A stretch of DNA of 21,039 nucleotides from a virus: the IMG/VR virus record IMGVR_UViG_3300047281_000035, positions 1 to 21,039 of that record; one strand, given 5' to 3'. Of this stretch, positions 1-8,259 are shown in pieces (the first letter of the stretch is position 1; every line of letters starts with the position of its first letter). A program made the position numbers and the translations under genes. The notes below the pieces were generated by a model. That model saw only the letters and a program-made list of their open reading frames with translations, searched no databases and was not told the origin of the DNA.

Positions 1-1578
1 AGTAGCTAACTCCATTGCTTGCCACCAATTATATGATCCGTAAGTACTAGAACCTGAACCGCCATACATTAAAGGTACTTTTGGCGGACTAGAACCGTCG
101 GCAATTGTTACGTTATATTTACTAGAGCCATTTGTAATTGCATCCACACCTGTCAAATAAATATCCATCCAAAACCCGCCGGCAATAAGTGCCATGCCGC
201 GCGGATCTATTGCAGTCGGACGGAATTTTAAATCCCAAATTGAGTATTCATTGATCTGTGGAGTTGTATTGCCACCTGATTGAGCCGTTGCGTTGCCACC
301 TGGTGCGTAATGAAAACCGCCGATTTTGCGACTATTGGCAACTGGTGGGGAAGTGAAATTGGTAGTAGCTTCTAATGAACCGTCAGGTTTAACCCAAATT
401 GCATAATCGGTACCAGCCACGGGGCTTCCTGGCATTGTGACAGCAGTAGATGATGCAATAACTTGAACAGTTCCGTTCACTTCAATTTTTAATTGTTGAG
501 AAGTTGATACCGTAAAGTTTCCAGTTTTAGTAAAAGCCACAATATCCGAATTGGCTTTTTTGAATAATCCTGAATTGCCAATTGAAACTACACCCGTTGC
601 CGGATTCAACAAAACTACTTTATCAAGTGTTGCGTCATATTGAAACAAGAGCCAATGACCTGCGCCTGAAATATCGCCCAAACTTAACGCTGAGTTATTT
701 CCTTTGACAATTGTTTTAGCCCCCAAAACGCCGTTATTCGCACTAAAAGTTGGCGTTGTTGTGGCATTAGCAGAAGTCGCTCTAACAAAAAATGGCACAC
801 CTTCCACCCAACGACGAGGAGCAGGATTAAAAGTCGCAGTAATAGCATCCGCAGTTCCAGCCGCAAAAGCCACTTGAAAACTTAAAAGGGAAATAGCATC
901 TTGAAGACTACTATAAATATTTGTGCCGTCCCCAATGATAGTTTGCACAGAATTGACAATTGCACCTGTGCCAGCACTGGTTTTGCAAGTAATACTGTAA
1001 GGGCCTGTCGTATTATTAATAACTACCCATTGACGTGCAATGTCAGGAAAAATTAAATTTAAATTTGCAGTCAATAAACCACTAATAATGATTGTCGGTT
1101 TTCCATATTGCAATTCACTTAATGTGACGTTTGCGTTCGTCATCGTAATTGCAGATACTCCAGCCGTATAATCAGGAACCCATCCAGCGGCTAAAGCGCC
1201 TGCAGCTTCGGGATTTGTGGCGTTATTGTCCACAGTATTAAACCAATATCCTAGCCCATCGGAACGTAGAATGCGCGCACCTTTAGGATAGCCATTAACA
1301 TTTGCATTAGTGGCAAAAGCGGCATCGTAAACATAACCGCCACCGGCGTTTGCCCATCGAACAATTGCAGACAATTCATACAAAATACCGTTCATATCCT
1401 CACCGGATGGAGGTACGCCTCCCGCAGCCAATGGGGTACGAGTTAAAGGTGGAAAGCCGTCAGTTAATGAAGCTGCGCCGCCAGTAATACCAATTTGAGA
1501 ATCAACGGGAATAGTATTTTTTGCGCCACTTTGAGCGAAAGGTAAAAGAAGTTTACCTGGGGAATTAATTAGCTGCAT
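1..1578 (-). CDS. mtd: Receptor-binding tail fibre with Mtd-like C-terminus (partial, 3' end beyond window)
   Basis: An open frame of 526 codons runs without a stop from the ATG at 1578 to the left edge, so the C-terminus is missing. Residues 1-235 match the usual N-terminus of myovirus tail fibres (GITGGAASLTDGFPPLTRTP at 30-49, PPSGEDMNGILYE at 56-68), which probably docks on the baseplate. Residues 236-330 look like a common fibre shaft domain (KTIVKGNN at 288-295, GAGHWLLFQYD at 305-315). From about residue 337 the sequence follows remembered Bordetella phage BPP-1 Mtd almost without gaps: VAFTKTGN 347-354, KIGGFHYAPG 418-427, INEYSIWDLKFRP 442-454, DPRGM 458-462, KYNVTIADGS 487-496. In Mtd this is the beta-sandwich and the start of the C-type-lectin fold that displays DGR-variable residues. 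The variable repeat would lie in the missing ~135 residues. The start overlaps the end of the preceding gene by 14 bases. The Mtd match is by recall, not by a search. Confidence 0.88.
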   Translation of the reverse strand, partial: MQLINSPGKLLLPFAQSGAKNTIPVDSQIGITGGAASLTDGFPPLTRTPLAAGGVPPSGEDMNGILYELSAIVRWANAGGGYVYDAAFATNANVNGYPKGARILRSDGLGYWFNTVDNNATNPEAAGALAAGWVPDYTAGVSAITMTNANVTLSELQYGKPTIIISGLLTANLNLIFPDIARQWVVINNTTGPYSITCKTSAGTGAIVNSVQTIIGDGTNIYSSLQDAISLLSFQVAFAAGTADAITATFNPAPRRWVEGVPFFVRATSANATTTPTFSANNGVLGAKTIVKGNNSALSLGDISGAGHWLLFQYDATLDKVVLLNPATGVVSIGNSGLFKKANSDIVAFTKTGNFTVSTSQQLKIEVNGTVQVIASSTAVTMPGSPVAGTDYAIWVKPDGSLEATTNFTSPPVANSRKIGGFHYAPGGNATAQSGGNTTPQINEYSIWDLKFRPTAIDPRGMALIAGGFWMDIYLTGVDAITNGSSKYNVTIADGSSPPKVPLMYGGSGSSTYGSYNWWQAMELAT

Positions 1579-2233
1579 GGATTGCACCTTCCTGAATAAA
1601 TGGGGCTTGACCAAATGGCGCTGCCGAACCCGTTCCAGCTTCAGAAAAGCCGAAAACGGGGGTATTCGTTGTAATAAGTATGGCATTTACCCCAGCAGGG
1701 CGAGGTAATGCCCCCGATTGCGTCATAATTGCAAATTCATATGGGGTCAGTAAGAATTCAAAGGTATACCTTAGACTCATACCGCCCGTGTCGTTAGCAT
1801 AACACCGCCCCCGACCCGCAAACAAGTTCTGTAAAAGTTGATTAATAGAAGGCGCATTTGTGGCCGAAATATTTGCCAAAGCTTTTACTAATATTAATTG
1901 CCGATATGCATCATCGCTTAATTGATAAGTTTGAGTTGCCGGATCAATTCCACTATAAAAAGGTTGTTCCGCAAAAGGGTAAGAGCCTGGAAGAGCTTCA
2001 TTAAATCCGAAATAATTAGGTGCATCGGGGACTAATATCTCTCGGCTAATGTTGACAATTTCACCCCAAATATCAAGCCCAAAACCTTGGGCGGTTTCAA
2101 CATTCCAAACAAAATTATAAAAGCTATCAAAGTCAGCACGTGGATCTAAATACTCATTCATATTCTGAATAAGTTTAGTTATCGTCGCACTATTACCATA
2201 TTGGCTAATAATCGTTTGTTCAACATTAATCAT
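1565..2233 (-). CDS. DUF2612-type tail/baseplate protein
   Basis: This 222-aa protein resembles the DUF2612 family, found between the gpJ-like wedge protein and the tail fibre in many myophages. By position it corresponds to the P2 gpI / Mu gp48 slot and may link fibre to baseplate; that role is inferred. An early GFGLDIWGEIV stretch (50-60) is typical of the family. There is an internal repeat: FGFNEA...PFAEQPFYSG (75-95) is echoed near the C-terminus by FGFSEA...PFGQAPFIQEG (194-216). The ATG at 2233 overlaps the upstream stop in an ATGA arrangement, and its own end overlaps the tail fibre start, so the three genes are probably translationally coupled. Confidence 0.85.
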   Translation of the reverse strand: MINVEQTIISQYGNSATITKLIQNMNEYLDPRADFDSFYNFVWNVETAQGFGLDIWGEIVNISREILVPDAPNYFGFNEALPGSYPFAEQPFYSGIDPATQTYQLSDDAYRQLILVKALANISATNAPSINQLLQNLFAGRGRCYANDTGGMSLRYTFEFLLTPYEFAIMTQSGALPRPAGVNAILITTNTPVFGFSEAGTGSAAPFGQAPFIQEGAIHAAN

Positions 2234-3447
2234 ATTAAATTCACAACAATGTCCGAAGCTGTCAAAGTTGGCGATTTGTCAATCCCCACATCCACTTTAG
2301 TCAATGTAGCGGTCGTAGTTCCAATATAAATTGAGATTACTGCCACTGTGGATGCTACCGCTGAAACTGGAGCATAGTAACGACTTGCAAAAATGGACGA
2401 ACCGATACGTTCACGATTAGTGCCATCGGCACCATTAAAACGAGCAATGATCGCAGTTTTGACTAAATCGACAATGTTAGAGGGAAGTGTCGGATCGTCG
2501 ACAATGTTTACTTCAAATTTAATCGGCAAAGACGCTGGACGTTCAAATTTAACGGTATATGTCGGTTGCGGAAAGTTATAGCCCGACTCATCCTTAACTA
2601 TAACGCTTGTGTTCCCGTTATAGTCACAGCCCAAATCTTTTTTACTCCAAATGGCTCCAGCAATATCATCATCAAGCCCACCAACAACAGCCACATAAAC
2701 CGAATGCGGAGCTAATGGGTAATTGGTTACTCCAGTATTTACAACGCTATTAGAAGGATTGTCGATTGCGTAAACATCCAATACGTTATCCAAATTATAG
2801 ACAGTTGCATAAATTGCCCCGAGAGTGCCTTCAGCATTAATAGCTACTGAATTTTTACGACGATATTCAAAATCTGCTCGACTTTCAACTACTGAACCCA
2901 TTATTCCGTCGGCGGCATTTGTGATTGCATCCCATCCTGGGATTGCTTGATAAACGGAAATTAATGTGCCTGCCGCACACGGTATGGGGCCAGTTTCAAT
3001 GTTTTGAAACTGAGCTTGTACTGAGCCAGTAATATCAATAGTGACATCACCAACGCAGATATAGGTATTACCTGAAGTATCTTGAGCTAAAGTTCCGGCT
3101 GGAACAACCGTACCAGATAAACCTGTTAATGTAGCAGCTACTGTAGTAGGAGTAGCGGGTTTTCTAGTCAAGAAATAAATGCGACCAATGGCATCTTGAA
3201 AACGCCCATCTGCAAATTGAGGATCAATTTGATTTACAAAATAAGCAAACTCATTATTTTTATCGCCAATCACAGCGGTTTGACTAGAAGCCAATTGCCC
3301 CTGTGGAGTTTCTAAAGCTGGATTTAAGCCACCACCAAATGCGGCGTTAATATCACCTTGAACTCCTGACAATATGTCAGCTTCAGCAGGGATAACCAAG
3401 CCTGCCTGAGTAAACTGGATTTTTGGAACACTAGATGCTGACGGCAT
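2230..3447 (-). CDS. Baseplate J/gp47-family wedge protein
   Basis: About 405 aa, resembling the P2 gpJ / Mu gp47 / T4 gp6 baseplate wedge family, which forms the outer ring that opens on contraction. The N-terminal GLNPALETPQGQLASSQTAV stretch and a central VVESRADFEYRRKNSVAINAEGTLGAIYATV segment spread over about 30 residues are typical of the family. The reading frame extends to a TTG at 3468, but the first ATG at 3447 (MPSASSVPKI) is preferred because it reduces the overlap with the upstream gene to 17 bases. The stop overlaps the next ATG (ATGA). It sits between the gp25-like and DUF2612 proteins, as expected. Confidence 0.92.
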   Translation of the reverse strand: MPSASSVPKIQFTQAGLVIPAEADILSGVQGDINAAFGGGLNPALETPQGQLASSQTAVIGDKNNEFAYFVNQIDPQFADGRFQDAIGRIYFLTRKPATPTTVAATLTGLSGTVVPAGTLAQDTSGNTYICVGDVTIDITGSVQAQFQNIETGPIPCAAGTLISVYQAIPGWDAITNAADGIMGSVVESRADFEYRRKNSVAINAEGTLGAIYATVYNLDNVLDVYAIDNPSNSVVNTGVTNYPLAPHSVYVAVVGGLDDDIAGAIWSKKDLGCDYNGNTSVIVKDESGYNFPQPTYTVKFERPASLPIKFEVNIVDDPTLPSNIVDLVKTAIIARFNGADGTNRERIGSSIFASRYYAPVSAVASTVAVISIYIGTTTATLTKVDVGIDKSPTLTASDIVVNLI

Positions 3448-3790
3448 TAGCGGCCCCCGTTTCGTCAATAAATTGGACTTGTCCCGAAATTTCTCGGGCG
3501 TTGAATTCTGAAATTATACATTGAGCAGTCACCACTCCAGGCACCGTTAAGGCTGCTTTTTCAATATAGCCTGTTAGTAGCGATAGGGGTGGTAAATGAC
3601 CCAAAACCTCTTCAAAGTATGGAATACCCTTTTGAGTGTTGTACCATAATTCGCCTAAAAATAAACGCACCGCACTTGCCACATCTTGAGCTAATGCGTA
3701 GGGTGGCGTAGCCATCGCAATATTACCTGAGCTATCTATTACTAAATCCCATGCCGTTTGATCTAATAAGAGGGTGTTATATTGCGTCAT
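3431..3790 (-). CDS. Baseplate wedge protein, GPW/gp25-like
   Basis: A 119-aa protein in the position and size range of P2 gpW / T4 gp25 / Mu gp46. These bind the base of the sheath and connect it to the wedge ring. The LDQTAWDLVIDSSGNIA start, the AQDVASAVRLFLGELWYNTQKGIPYFEEVLG core (split here over residues ~34-65) and the VPGVVTAQ segment fit this family. The ATG at 3790 overlaps the spike stop codon (ATGA), which supports translational coupling with the spike gene. The family is divergent and small; the assignment rests on the core motif and on the neighbouring gpJ-like gene. Confidence 0.85.
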   Translation of the reverse strand: MTQYNTLLLDQTAWDLVIDSSGNIAMATPPYALAQDVASAVRLFLGELWYNTQKGIPYFEEVLGHLPPLSLLTGYIEKAALTVPGVVTAQCIISEFNAREISGQVQFIDETGAANAVSI

Positions 3791-4566
3791 ACTGGTATCC
3801 CTGTTTGAGCACCGCCCGCAACTACTCCACCGTGTTTATGAGTATGTACGCTAGTACCTTGGGCGGTAACGTCCCCAGCGACAGTCATAGAGCCTGAAAA
3901 ACTAGCATCTCCACCTCCAGCTTGCGAAATCGTACCGTTTAACACTGTAGCCCCATTTACTGTAAATGTTGGAGTAGTAATTGTAGTGGAAGTTGAGCCA
4001 TTTATCTCAATTGTTCCGGCTTCTAATAGAATGGCAGGGGCATCTAATTTGATTTTAGTAGGCGAATGTATGCGAATGCCGTCATTGCTAAATTGAATAT
4101 ATTGGCTCGGAGTGCCATTAAGCATACCCCCGAGATATAAACCATCGGCAAAATTGTATTGTCTAAAACTGCCTGGATTGCTTTGTTTTTTAGTAGCTTT
4201 GACTTTTGATAGATCGCGAGAAGCAAATACGCAAACACCAATGTCGCCTTTTTGCGGGTCAATAATGATGCCATTAGCTCCACCCTGTAATCGAAAATAA
4301 GGAATATTAAAAATAGTCGTATGAGGGGTAGGTTTACCCGATCCATCCAATTGATTAACTAAAGGGGTCACATCCACAAACCCGACTGGGGATAAACCGC
4401 CACTATTGGTACATTTTTCAATGCGTACCAATGTGGCAGTCTGCATCTTACTTAGTGCTTGTTGCACCATGAAAGACATGTTATTAAATTCACCCCAAGT
4501 AGATGAAGGCTTTTGTTGCCCACTTGGAACTTCTTTATCTTCCGGTGACTGCGAGGCCATTGGCAT
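3787..4566 (-). CDS. Membrane-puncturing spike, Gp138 family
   Basis: A 259-aa protein resembling the Gp138 family of central spikes (phage phi92 Gp138, functional equivalent of P2 gpV). Residues ~25-130 look like the N-terminal OB-fold domain (TATLVRIEKC, FNIPYFRLQGG, PQKGDIGVCVFASRDLS). Residues ~150-225 are repetitive beta-rich sequence (IKLDAPAILLEAGTIEINGS), as in a trimeric beta-helix. The end carries His-rich HTHKHGG at 241-247; in P2 gpV and phi92 Gp138, His-x-His side chains from three chains hold an iron ion at the needle tip. The ATG at 4566 is used, with another in-frame ATG two codons later; the gene overlaps the hub gene by 32 bases. Confidence 0.9.
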   Translation of the reverse strand: MPMASQSPEDKEVPSGQQKPSSTWGEFNNMSFMVQQALSKMQTATLVRIEKCTNSGGLSPVGFVDVTPLVNQLDGSGKPTPHTTIFNIPYFRLQGGANGIIIDPQKGDIGVCVFASRDLSKVKATKKQSNPGSFRQYNFADGLYLGGMLNGTPSQYIQFSNDGIRIHSPTKIKLDAPAILLEAGTIEINGSTSTTITTPTFTVNGATVLNGTISQAGGGDASFSGSMTVAGDVTAQGTSVHTHKHGGVVAGGAQTGIPV

Positions 4567-5410
4567 TCCCTCTCACGCTTGAAAACCACGCACCGCCTGG
4601 TTTTTCTGATTCTAATCTATGAGCAACAGATGTCACAATCCATTCCCCTGCCGCTTGAAGAATATCGGTTGCTAAAAAAATGCTTCCCCCAAAGGTAATG
4701 GAGGGGTCAAATAATGTCTGAAAATTTACTCCAACGCCATCATAGGTCGGATAGCCAATTAACCCGCTATCTTTTGAAATAAATGAAATGACTCCTTTTC
4801 GAGGCACATTTGGGGGAGTAATGGCTAAAATTTTATCGTCAAGATATAAATCACACCCAGCCATACGAGCGAGGTCTTTCGCTTGTTCCATGCCAGTATT
4901 CGGCAAATACACATCAACTAATTGCGTTTTAACACCATTATTTTCAAAAGTGTACCCAAGATCACGCGCAATTTGACTCATGACGCTGGCCACATCAATT
5001 TGACCTTTAAAACTACGAGGAGGAACGGCTTTAAGTTGATTGAAAAAAGCCGATTGCGCTTGAATGTGCAAATAAACATCGGGCATGGATTGATAATCAC
5101 CCCATGCATTGACGATATTTCCCGCAAATACAAGTGTTTCAGCAGTCCCATCAATTGCGTAAACTTCAACAGTATTTGGAATTAATGAACCAGGTTTCCA
5201 CTGTAAAGTAGTTGCGCTATTCATATCAGCCTGAGACACGCCATAAATTTTGGCGCGCAATGTCCCCATCATCATGCCACCAGCTTTATCAATATCAACA
5301 AGCGCCCTAAAGCCTTGCAATATTATTTGATCATTATTACTTGAGCCGAATTTACCCGTGCCCAATGTAATAACGAAACGCAATTCTTTTTTAGAACTAA
5401 ATGAGGGCAT
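4535..5410 (-). CDS. Baseplate hub protein, E217 gp41-like
   Basis: A 291-aa protein resembling baseplate hub proteins of simple contractile phages (E217 gp41 type; analogous to P2 gpD / T4 gp27), which trimerise between the tail tube and the spike. Typical features are the N-terminal RFVITLGTGKFG strand, GFRALVDIDKAGGMMMG, the AWGDYQSMPDVYLHIQAQS region and the C-terminal WIVTSVAHRLES (about 257-268), which recalls late-control gene D proteins. It lies directly upstream of the spike gene and overlaps it by 32 bases, and it overlaps the plug gene by 14 bases. Both overlaps support co-expression of the hub-spike module. Confidence 0.87.
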   Translation of the reverse strand: MPSFSSKKELRFVITLGTGKFGSSNNDQIILQGFRALVDIDKAGGMMMGTLRAKIYGVSQADMNSATTLQWKPGSLIPNTVEVYAIDGTAETLVFAGNIVNAWGDYQSMPDVYLHIQAQSAFFNQLKAVPPRSFKGQIDVASVMSQIARDLGYTFENNGVKTQLVDVYLPNTGMEQAKDLARMAGCDLYLDDKILAITPPNVPRKGVISFISKDSGLIGYPTYDGVGVNFQTLFDPSITFGGSIFLATDILQAAGEWIVTSVAHRLESEKPGGAWFSSVRGNANGLAVTGR

Positions 5411-5705
5411 ATTCGTCTGCCGTCAAATAAACTAATGTCCAGCGATTCCCAAGGCTTTCATAACTCGGATCACTACTACCCTGAGTGTCAATAAATAGCA
5501 GATTGCCAATAAAATCAACATATTCACGGCACACAATAGGAACAGCGTCCCTTGCAATTATTCCTGTGACAATGTCGACCCCATCAGAATTAATATCCAC
5601 AAAAAGACCCTGTGGCTTTTGATACAAATAAATTTGCACGTTTTGACCGCCCAAAACTACTTTAGTGACTTGAATTGGAACGGATTGTAAGGGTACGGTT
5701 TGCAT
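5397..5705 (-). CDS. Baseplate plug-like small protein, Pam3 gp18 family
   Basis: This 102-aa protein has the size, position and pattern of the small baseplate plug family named after cyanophage Pam3 gp18. It begins with paired short strands (VPLQSVPIQVTKVVLGGQNVQIYLYQK divided by a turn), followed by FVDINSDG, IIARDAVPIV and a C-terminal GNRWTLVYLTADEY. In Pam3 such a protein closes the channel in the hub; that role is transferred by similarity and gene order only. The start ATG overlaps the preceding stop codon (TAATG), and the end overlaps the hub gene by 14 bases. No transmembrane segment or enzymatic motif is visible. Confidence 0.78.
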   Translation of the reverse strand: MQTVPLQSVPIQVTKVVLGGQNVQIYLYQKPQGLFVDINSDGVDIVTGIIARDAVPIVCREYVDFIGNLLFIDTQGSSDPSYESLGNRWTLVYLTADEYALI

Positions 5706-6421
5706 TAGAGACCTATTCCCAATTTAGTGGCAACGCTTTTTAAAGTAGAGACTTGAGGCGCTTGTGCTTGCACTTTTCCAGCATCTACTTTAGGGGTAGA
5801 GCCTGCATCTTTTGGGGCATTGATGAGGCTACTTGCCATAGTAAACAATGAGGAAACTTGTCGAATCTCTTTCAAAGATAATTCAACAATGAGTAAAGTG
5901 GCACCACGATTAGCGCGGCGCTGATAGTTGTATCGTTCAATTGCATAATCAACATAGGTAACTTCAGGGGTCACTACGCTATATAAATCAGTCGACTTAG
6001 TCGCTTGATCAATCGCATCTAAAAAGGAGCGCCGATCATTTTCACTGCCAGTAAGACACAAGCTAACTAATGGATTGGCAGGGAGCTCAACTTTATTGTA
6101 ACTAGCAAAACTGCCTTGTTCGACTGGAAAATCACTTACTCTAGTTTCTTTTGAATAATCAATTCCTCCAGTGGACATTGTTGTACCAAGTCCAGCAGAA
6201 TCAAATGCTGCGCCAATAAGCCCCGTAAATTTTGACGGGTCACCTAATGGTTGACCGGAACTGTCATAAACACCCCATTGAGTTTGCACTTGAAATAAGC
6301 GCCACAGTAAGCCTTGCAATAAACCTTGACCTGCAGCGGCTAAAGGTGAAATTGTCGCCAATCTGGGGATAGCAGGCACTCCAGGTACAGGTGGGACATT
6401 TGGGAATGGAATTAACGGCAT
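5705..6421 (-). CDS. Dit-like tail/baseplate protein
   Basis: A 238-aa protein directly after the tape measure, where simple contractile phages encode a Dit-like component joining tail tube and hub. It starts with a Pro-rich segment (IPFPNVPPVPGVPAIP). Residues ~47-175 (WGVYDSSGQPLGD, VSDFPVEQGSFASYNKVELP, FLDAIDQATKSTDLYSVVTP, IVELSLKEIRQV) resemble the Dit N-terminal beta-barrel core, in which the DFPVEQGSF-type motif is frequent. The last ~40 residues are Ala/Gln/Lys-rich and look flexible. It begins two bases after the tape measure stop and ends with a TAATG overlap with the plug gene. Assignment is by motif and synteny. Confidence 0.78.
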   Translation of the reverse strand: MPLIPFPNVPPVPGVPAIPRLATISPLAAAGQGLLQGLLWRLFQVQTQWGVYDSSGQPLGDPSKFTGLIGAAFDSAGLGTTMSTGGIDYSKETRVSDFPVEQGSFASYNKVELPANPLVSLCLTGSENDRRSFLDAIDQATKSTDLYSVVTPEVTYVDYAIERYNYQRRANRGATLLIVELSLKEIRQVSSLFTMASSLINAPKDAGSTPKVDAGKVQAQAPQVSTLKSVATKLGIGL

Positions 6422-6422
6422 A

Positions 6423-8255
6423 TCAATTTAATCCGTAATTAGCTTGTGAGGCGAACAAATAGTCTAAAGATTTACCCATATCTTTGGCAATACCATTAGC
6501 ATCCGTGGCCGCCGAGTAAACTTTAACTTCCCCAATATGAGTTTCTACACTACGATTACCGCCAATTGTTGTGGGCGAATTAGCTTGAGCAACATTCGCA
6601 GCCCCAGCACCTGCGGCGGCTCCCGATGCACCTGGCACACCGCCAAGCATTTGCAATGCCAATTGACCTCTAACACTAGCCTCTTTAGCCGTATCTTTTG
6701 GTCGCTCGTAATGAGTTGATACTACTGCGGCAGATTCGGCGGCTCCGCTTGTTCCTCGCAAAATGTCGCCGGCACGCTTTTCTTTGCCTTGCGTAAGTTC
6801 ATATTGCATAAATGCCAATTGGTCAGCCATACTTGACCCTTTAATTGACTTACCAAATATTTTCTCAAATTCAGCTTGACGATCAGGATGCCATTGAGCA
6901 ATCCCGTAAGCTTTACCGTTATCGCCAACGGCATTCGCTTTAAATCCACTTTCTTGTTTAATGTTAGCCACAAGCCCAGCGGATTGCTCTTTAGTCCACC
7001 CTTGAGCTTGAAAGTAGCTCATAGCAGCTTCTTGTTCTTTACCAACATCAATTTGAGGGCCTTGGGGAGCTGCGCCATATTCTTTACCGTTACCCGTTAT
7101 GAACTCTTTAGCGGCGCGTTGTGCACCTTTCCAATCACGCTTAAAGAGGGATGCCAAAACGTCAGCGGCAGCAATAGCCCTATACATTAAATCACCCATC
7201 AGGTCTTTAAGCCAACGAATGCCTTCACCGGCGGCTTTAAATCCTGGCTCCCATTTTGACCAGTCGATGAAGCTTTCGCCTCCACGTTTCCAAGTTTGAT
7301 AATCCTGCCACAGGGCTGAAATGGCTGCAGCCAATCCTAATATAGCAACAACTGTCAAATTAATCGGAATCATAGCGGCGGCAATAGCCCCTAGACCAAC
7401 CGCAATAATGGACAAAAATGTTTGGACAAATTCTTTATTTTCTCGCATCCACGTACTTAATGAATAAAACACATCAATAAGTGTTTCAAGCGCTGGAGTG
7501 GCGGCGGTCAGCAATTCACGACCAAATGCCTCAAAACTTTGACGAGTTCCGACCATTGCCATTTGCATTCTTGTGGCTTCTTCAGCTTGTTGCTTTGTGA
7601 CTGCCCCATATTGCTTTTGGCGGGCAATCATGAGTTCAACCTCTGAGCGCCCTTTAAGTAACAAATTCATCGTACCTTGATCAATGCCCATCATGCGACC
7701 CATATTGTTCGCAGTAGGTCGATCTAATTTACTGAATCTATCGGCTAGATCAAGCAGTAAATCACTAACTGGACGAGCTTTACCCTGAGTATCGGCAAGG
7801 CTGATAGATAACGCAGAAAAGTAGGGGATAAGATTGGATTGCCCAGTGAGTTGTAATTCAGTCTGAGATTGACTGAGCATATCCATCGTACCTTGCAATC
7901 CGGCAGCAGTTCCACCCAATATTTCCACCGCATTGGAATACGCCGAAATACTAGAAACACTCTCATTTAAATTTTTCGATAAGCGATCTAAAGCCGCTGA
8001 AGACTCAATGGTCTGCTCAATAAAGCGCTTAACAACAACAGTACCGCCAAGTAACGCTAAGAATTTTGCGGCACTTTTGGCGACATCTTCAAACCCCTGC
8101 GCGCCCGTTTTTCCTGACTGATTAAGTTTTTTACCAGTCTCTTCGGCTTTAGTGCCAGTTTCCTTAAGCCCTTTATCAACTTTTGCTTTTCCAGCATCGA
8201 ATTCCGAAGAATCAATGCCAAGAGTCATTAGTAGAGAATCAATAATGGTTGCCAT
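6423..8255 (-). CDS. Tape measure protein with embedded tail lysozyme domain
   Basis: A 610-aa protein that sets tail length and likely opens the cell wall. Residues 1-55 (DSLLMTLGIDSSEFDAGKAK, then a Lys/Glu/Thr-rich helix) are a typical tape measure start. Residues ~60-275 are mainly helical, and ~279-316 form a hydrophobic stretch that could cross a membrane. Residues ~408-537 form a phage-tail-lysozyme-like domain: FQAQGWTKEQSAGLVANIKQ, catalytic Glu candidate E435 in QESGF, and GIAQW at 451-455 followed by HPDRQ. The C-terminus is low-complexity Gly/Ala, then a short beta segment (ETHIGEVKVYSA). It starts five bases after the chaperone GT stop. No strong ribosome-binding site precedes the ATG, so coupling with GT is likely. 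Confidence 0.93.
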   Translation of the reverse strand: MATIIDSLLMTLGIDSSEFDAGKAKVDKGLKETGTKAEETGKKLNQSGKTGAQGFEDVAKSAAKFLALLGGTVVVKRFIEQTIESSAALDRLSKNLNESVSSISAYSNAVEILGGTAAGLQGTMDMLSQSQTELQLTGQSNLIPYFSALSISLADTQGKARPVSDLLLDLADRFSKLDRPTANNMGRMMGIDQGTMNLLLKGRSEVELMIARQKQYGAVTKQQAEEATRMQMAMVGTRQSFEAFGRELLTAATPALETLIDVFYSLSTWMRENKEFVQTFLSIIAVGLGAIAAAMIPINLTVVAILGLAAAISALWQDYQTWKRGGESFIDWSKWEPGFKAAGEGIRWLKDLMGDLMYRAIAAADVLASLFKRDWKGAQRAAKEFITGNGKEYGAAPQGPQIDVGKEQEAAMSYFQAQGWTKEQSAGLVANIKQESGFKANAVGDNGKAYGIAQWHPDRQAEFEKIFGKSIKGSSMADQLAFMQYELTQGKEKRAGDILRGTSGAAESAAVVSTHYERPKDTAKEASVRGQLALQMLGGVPGASGAAAGAGAANVAQANSPTTIGGNRSVETHIGEVKVYSAATDANGIAKDMGKSLDYLFASQANYGLN

Positions 8256-8259
8256 GGAT

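Noticed and set aside
684-866. 60-aa minus-strand reading frame with a Leu-rich start
   Set aside because: It lies wholly inside the tail fibre gene in another frame, and the low-complexity Leu/Arg composition is typical of a shadow frame.
6876-7299. Plus-strand frames of 66-104 aa inside the tape measure gene
   Set aside because: They are antisense to a clearly coding frame, overlap each other in different frames and show no domain.
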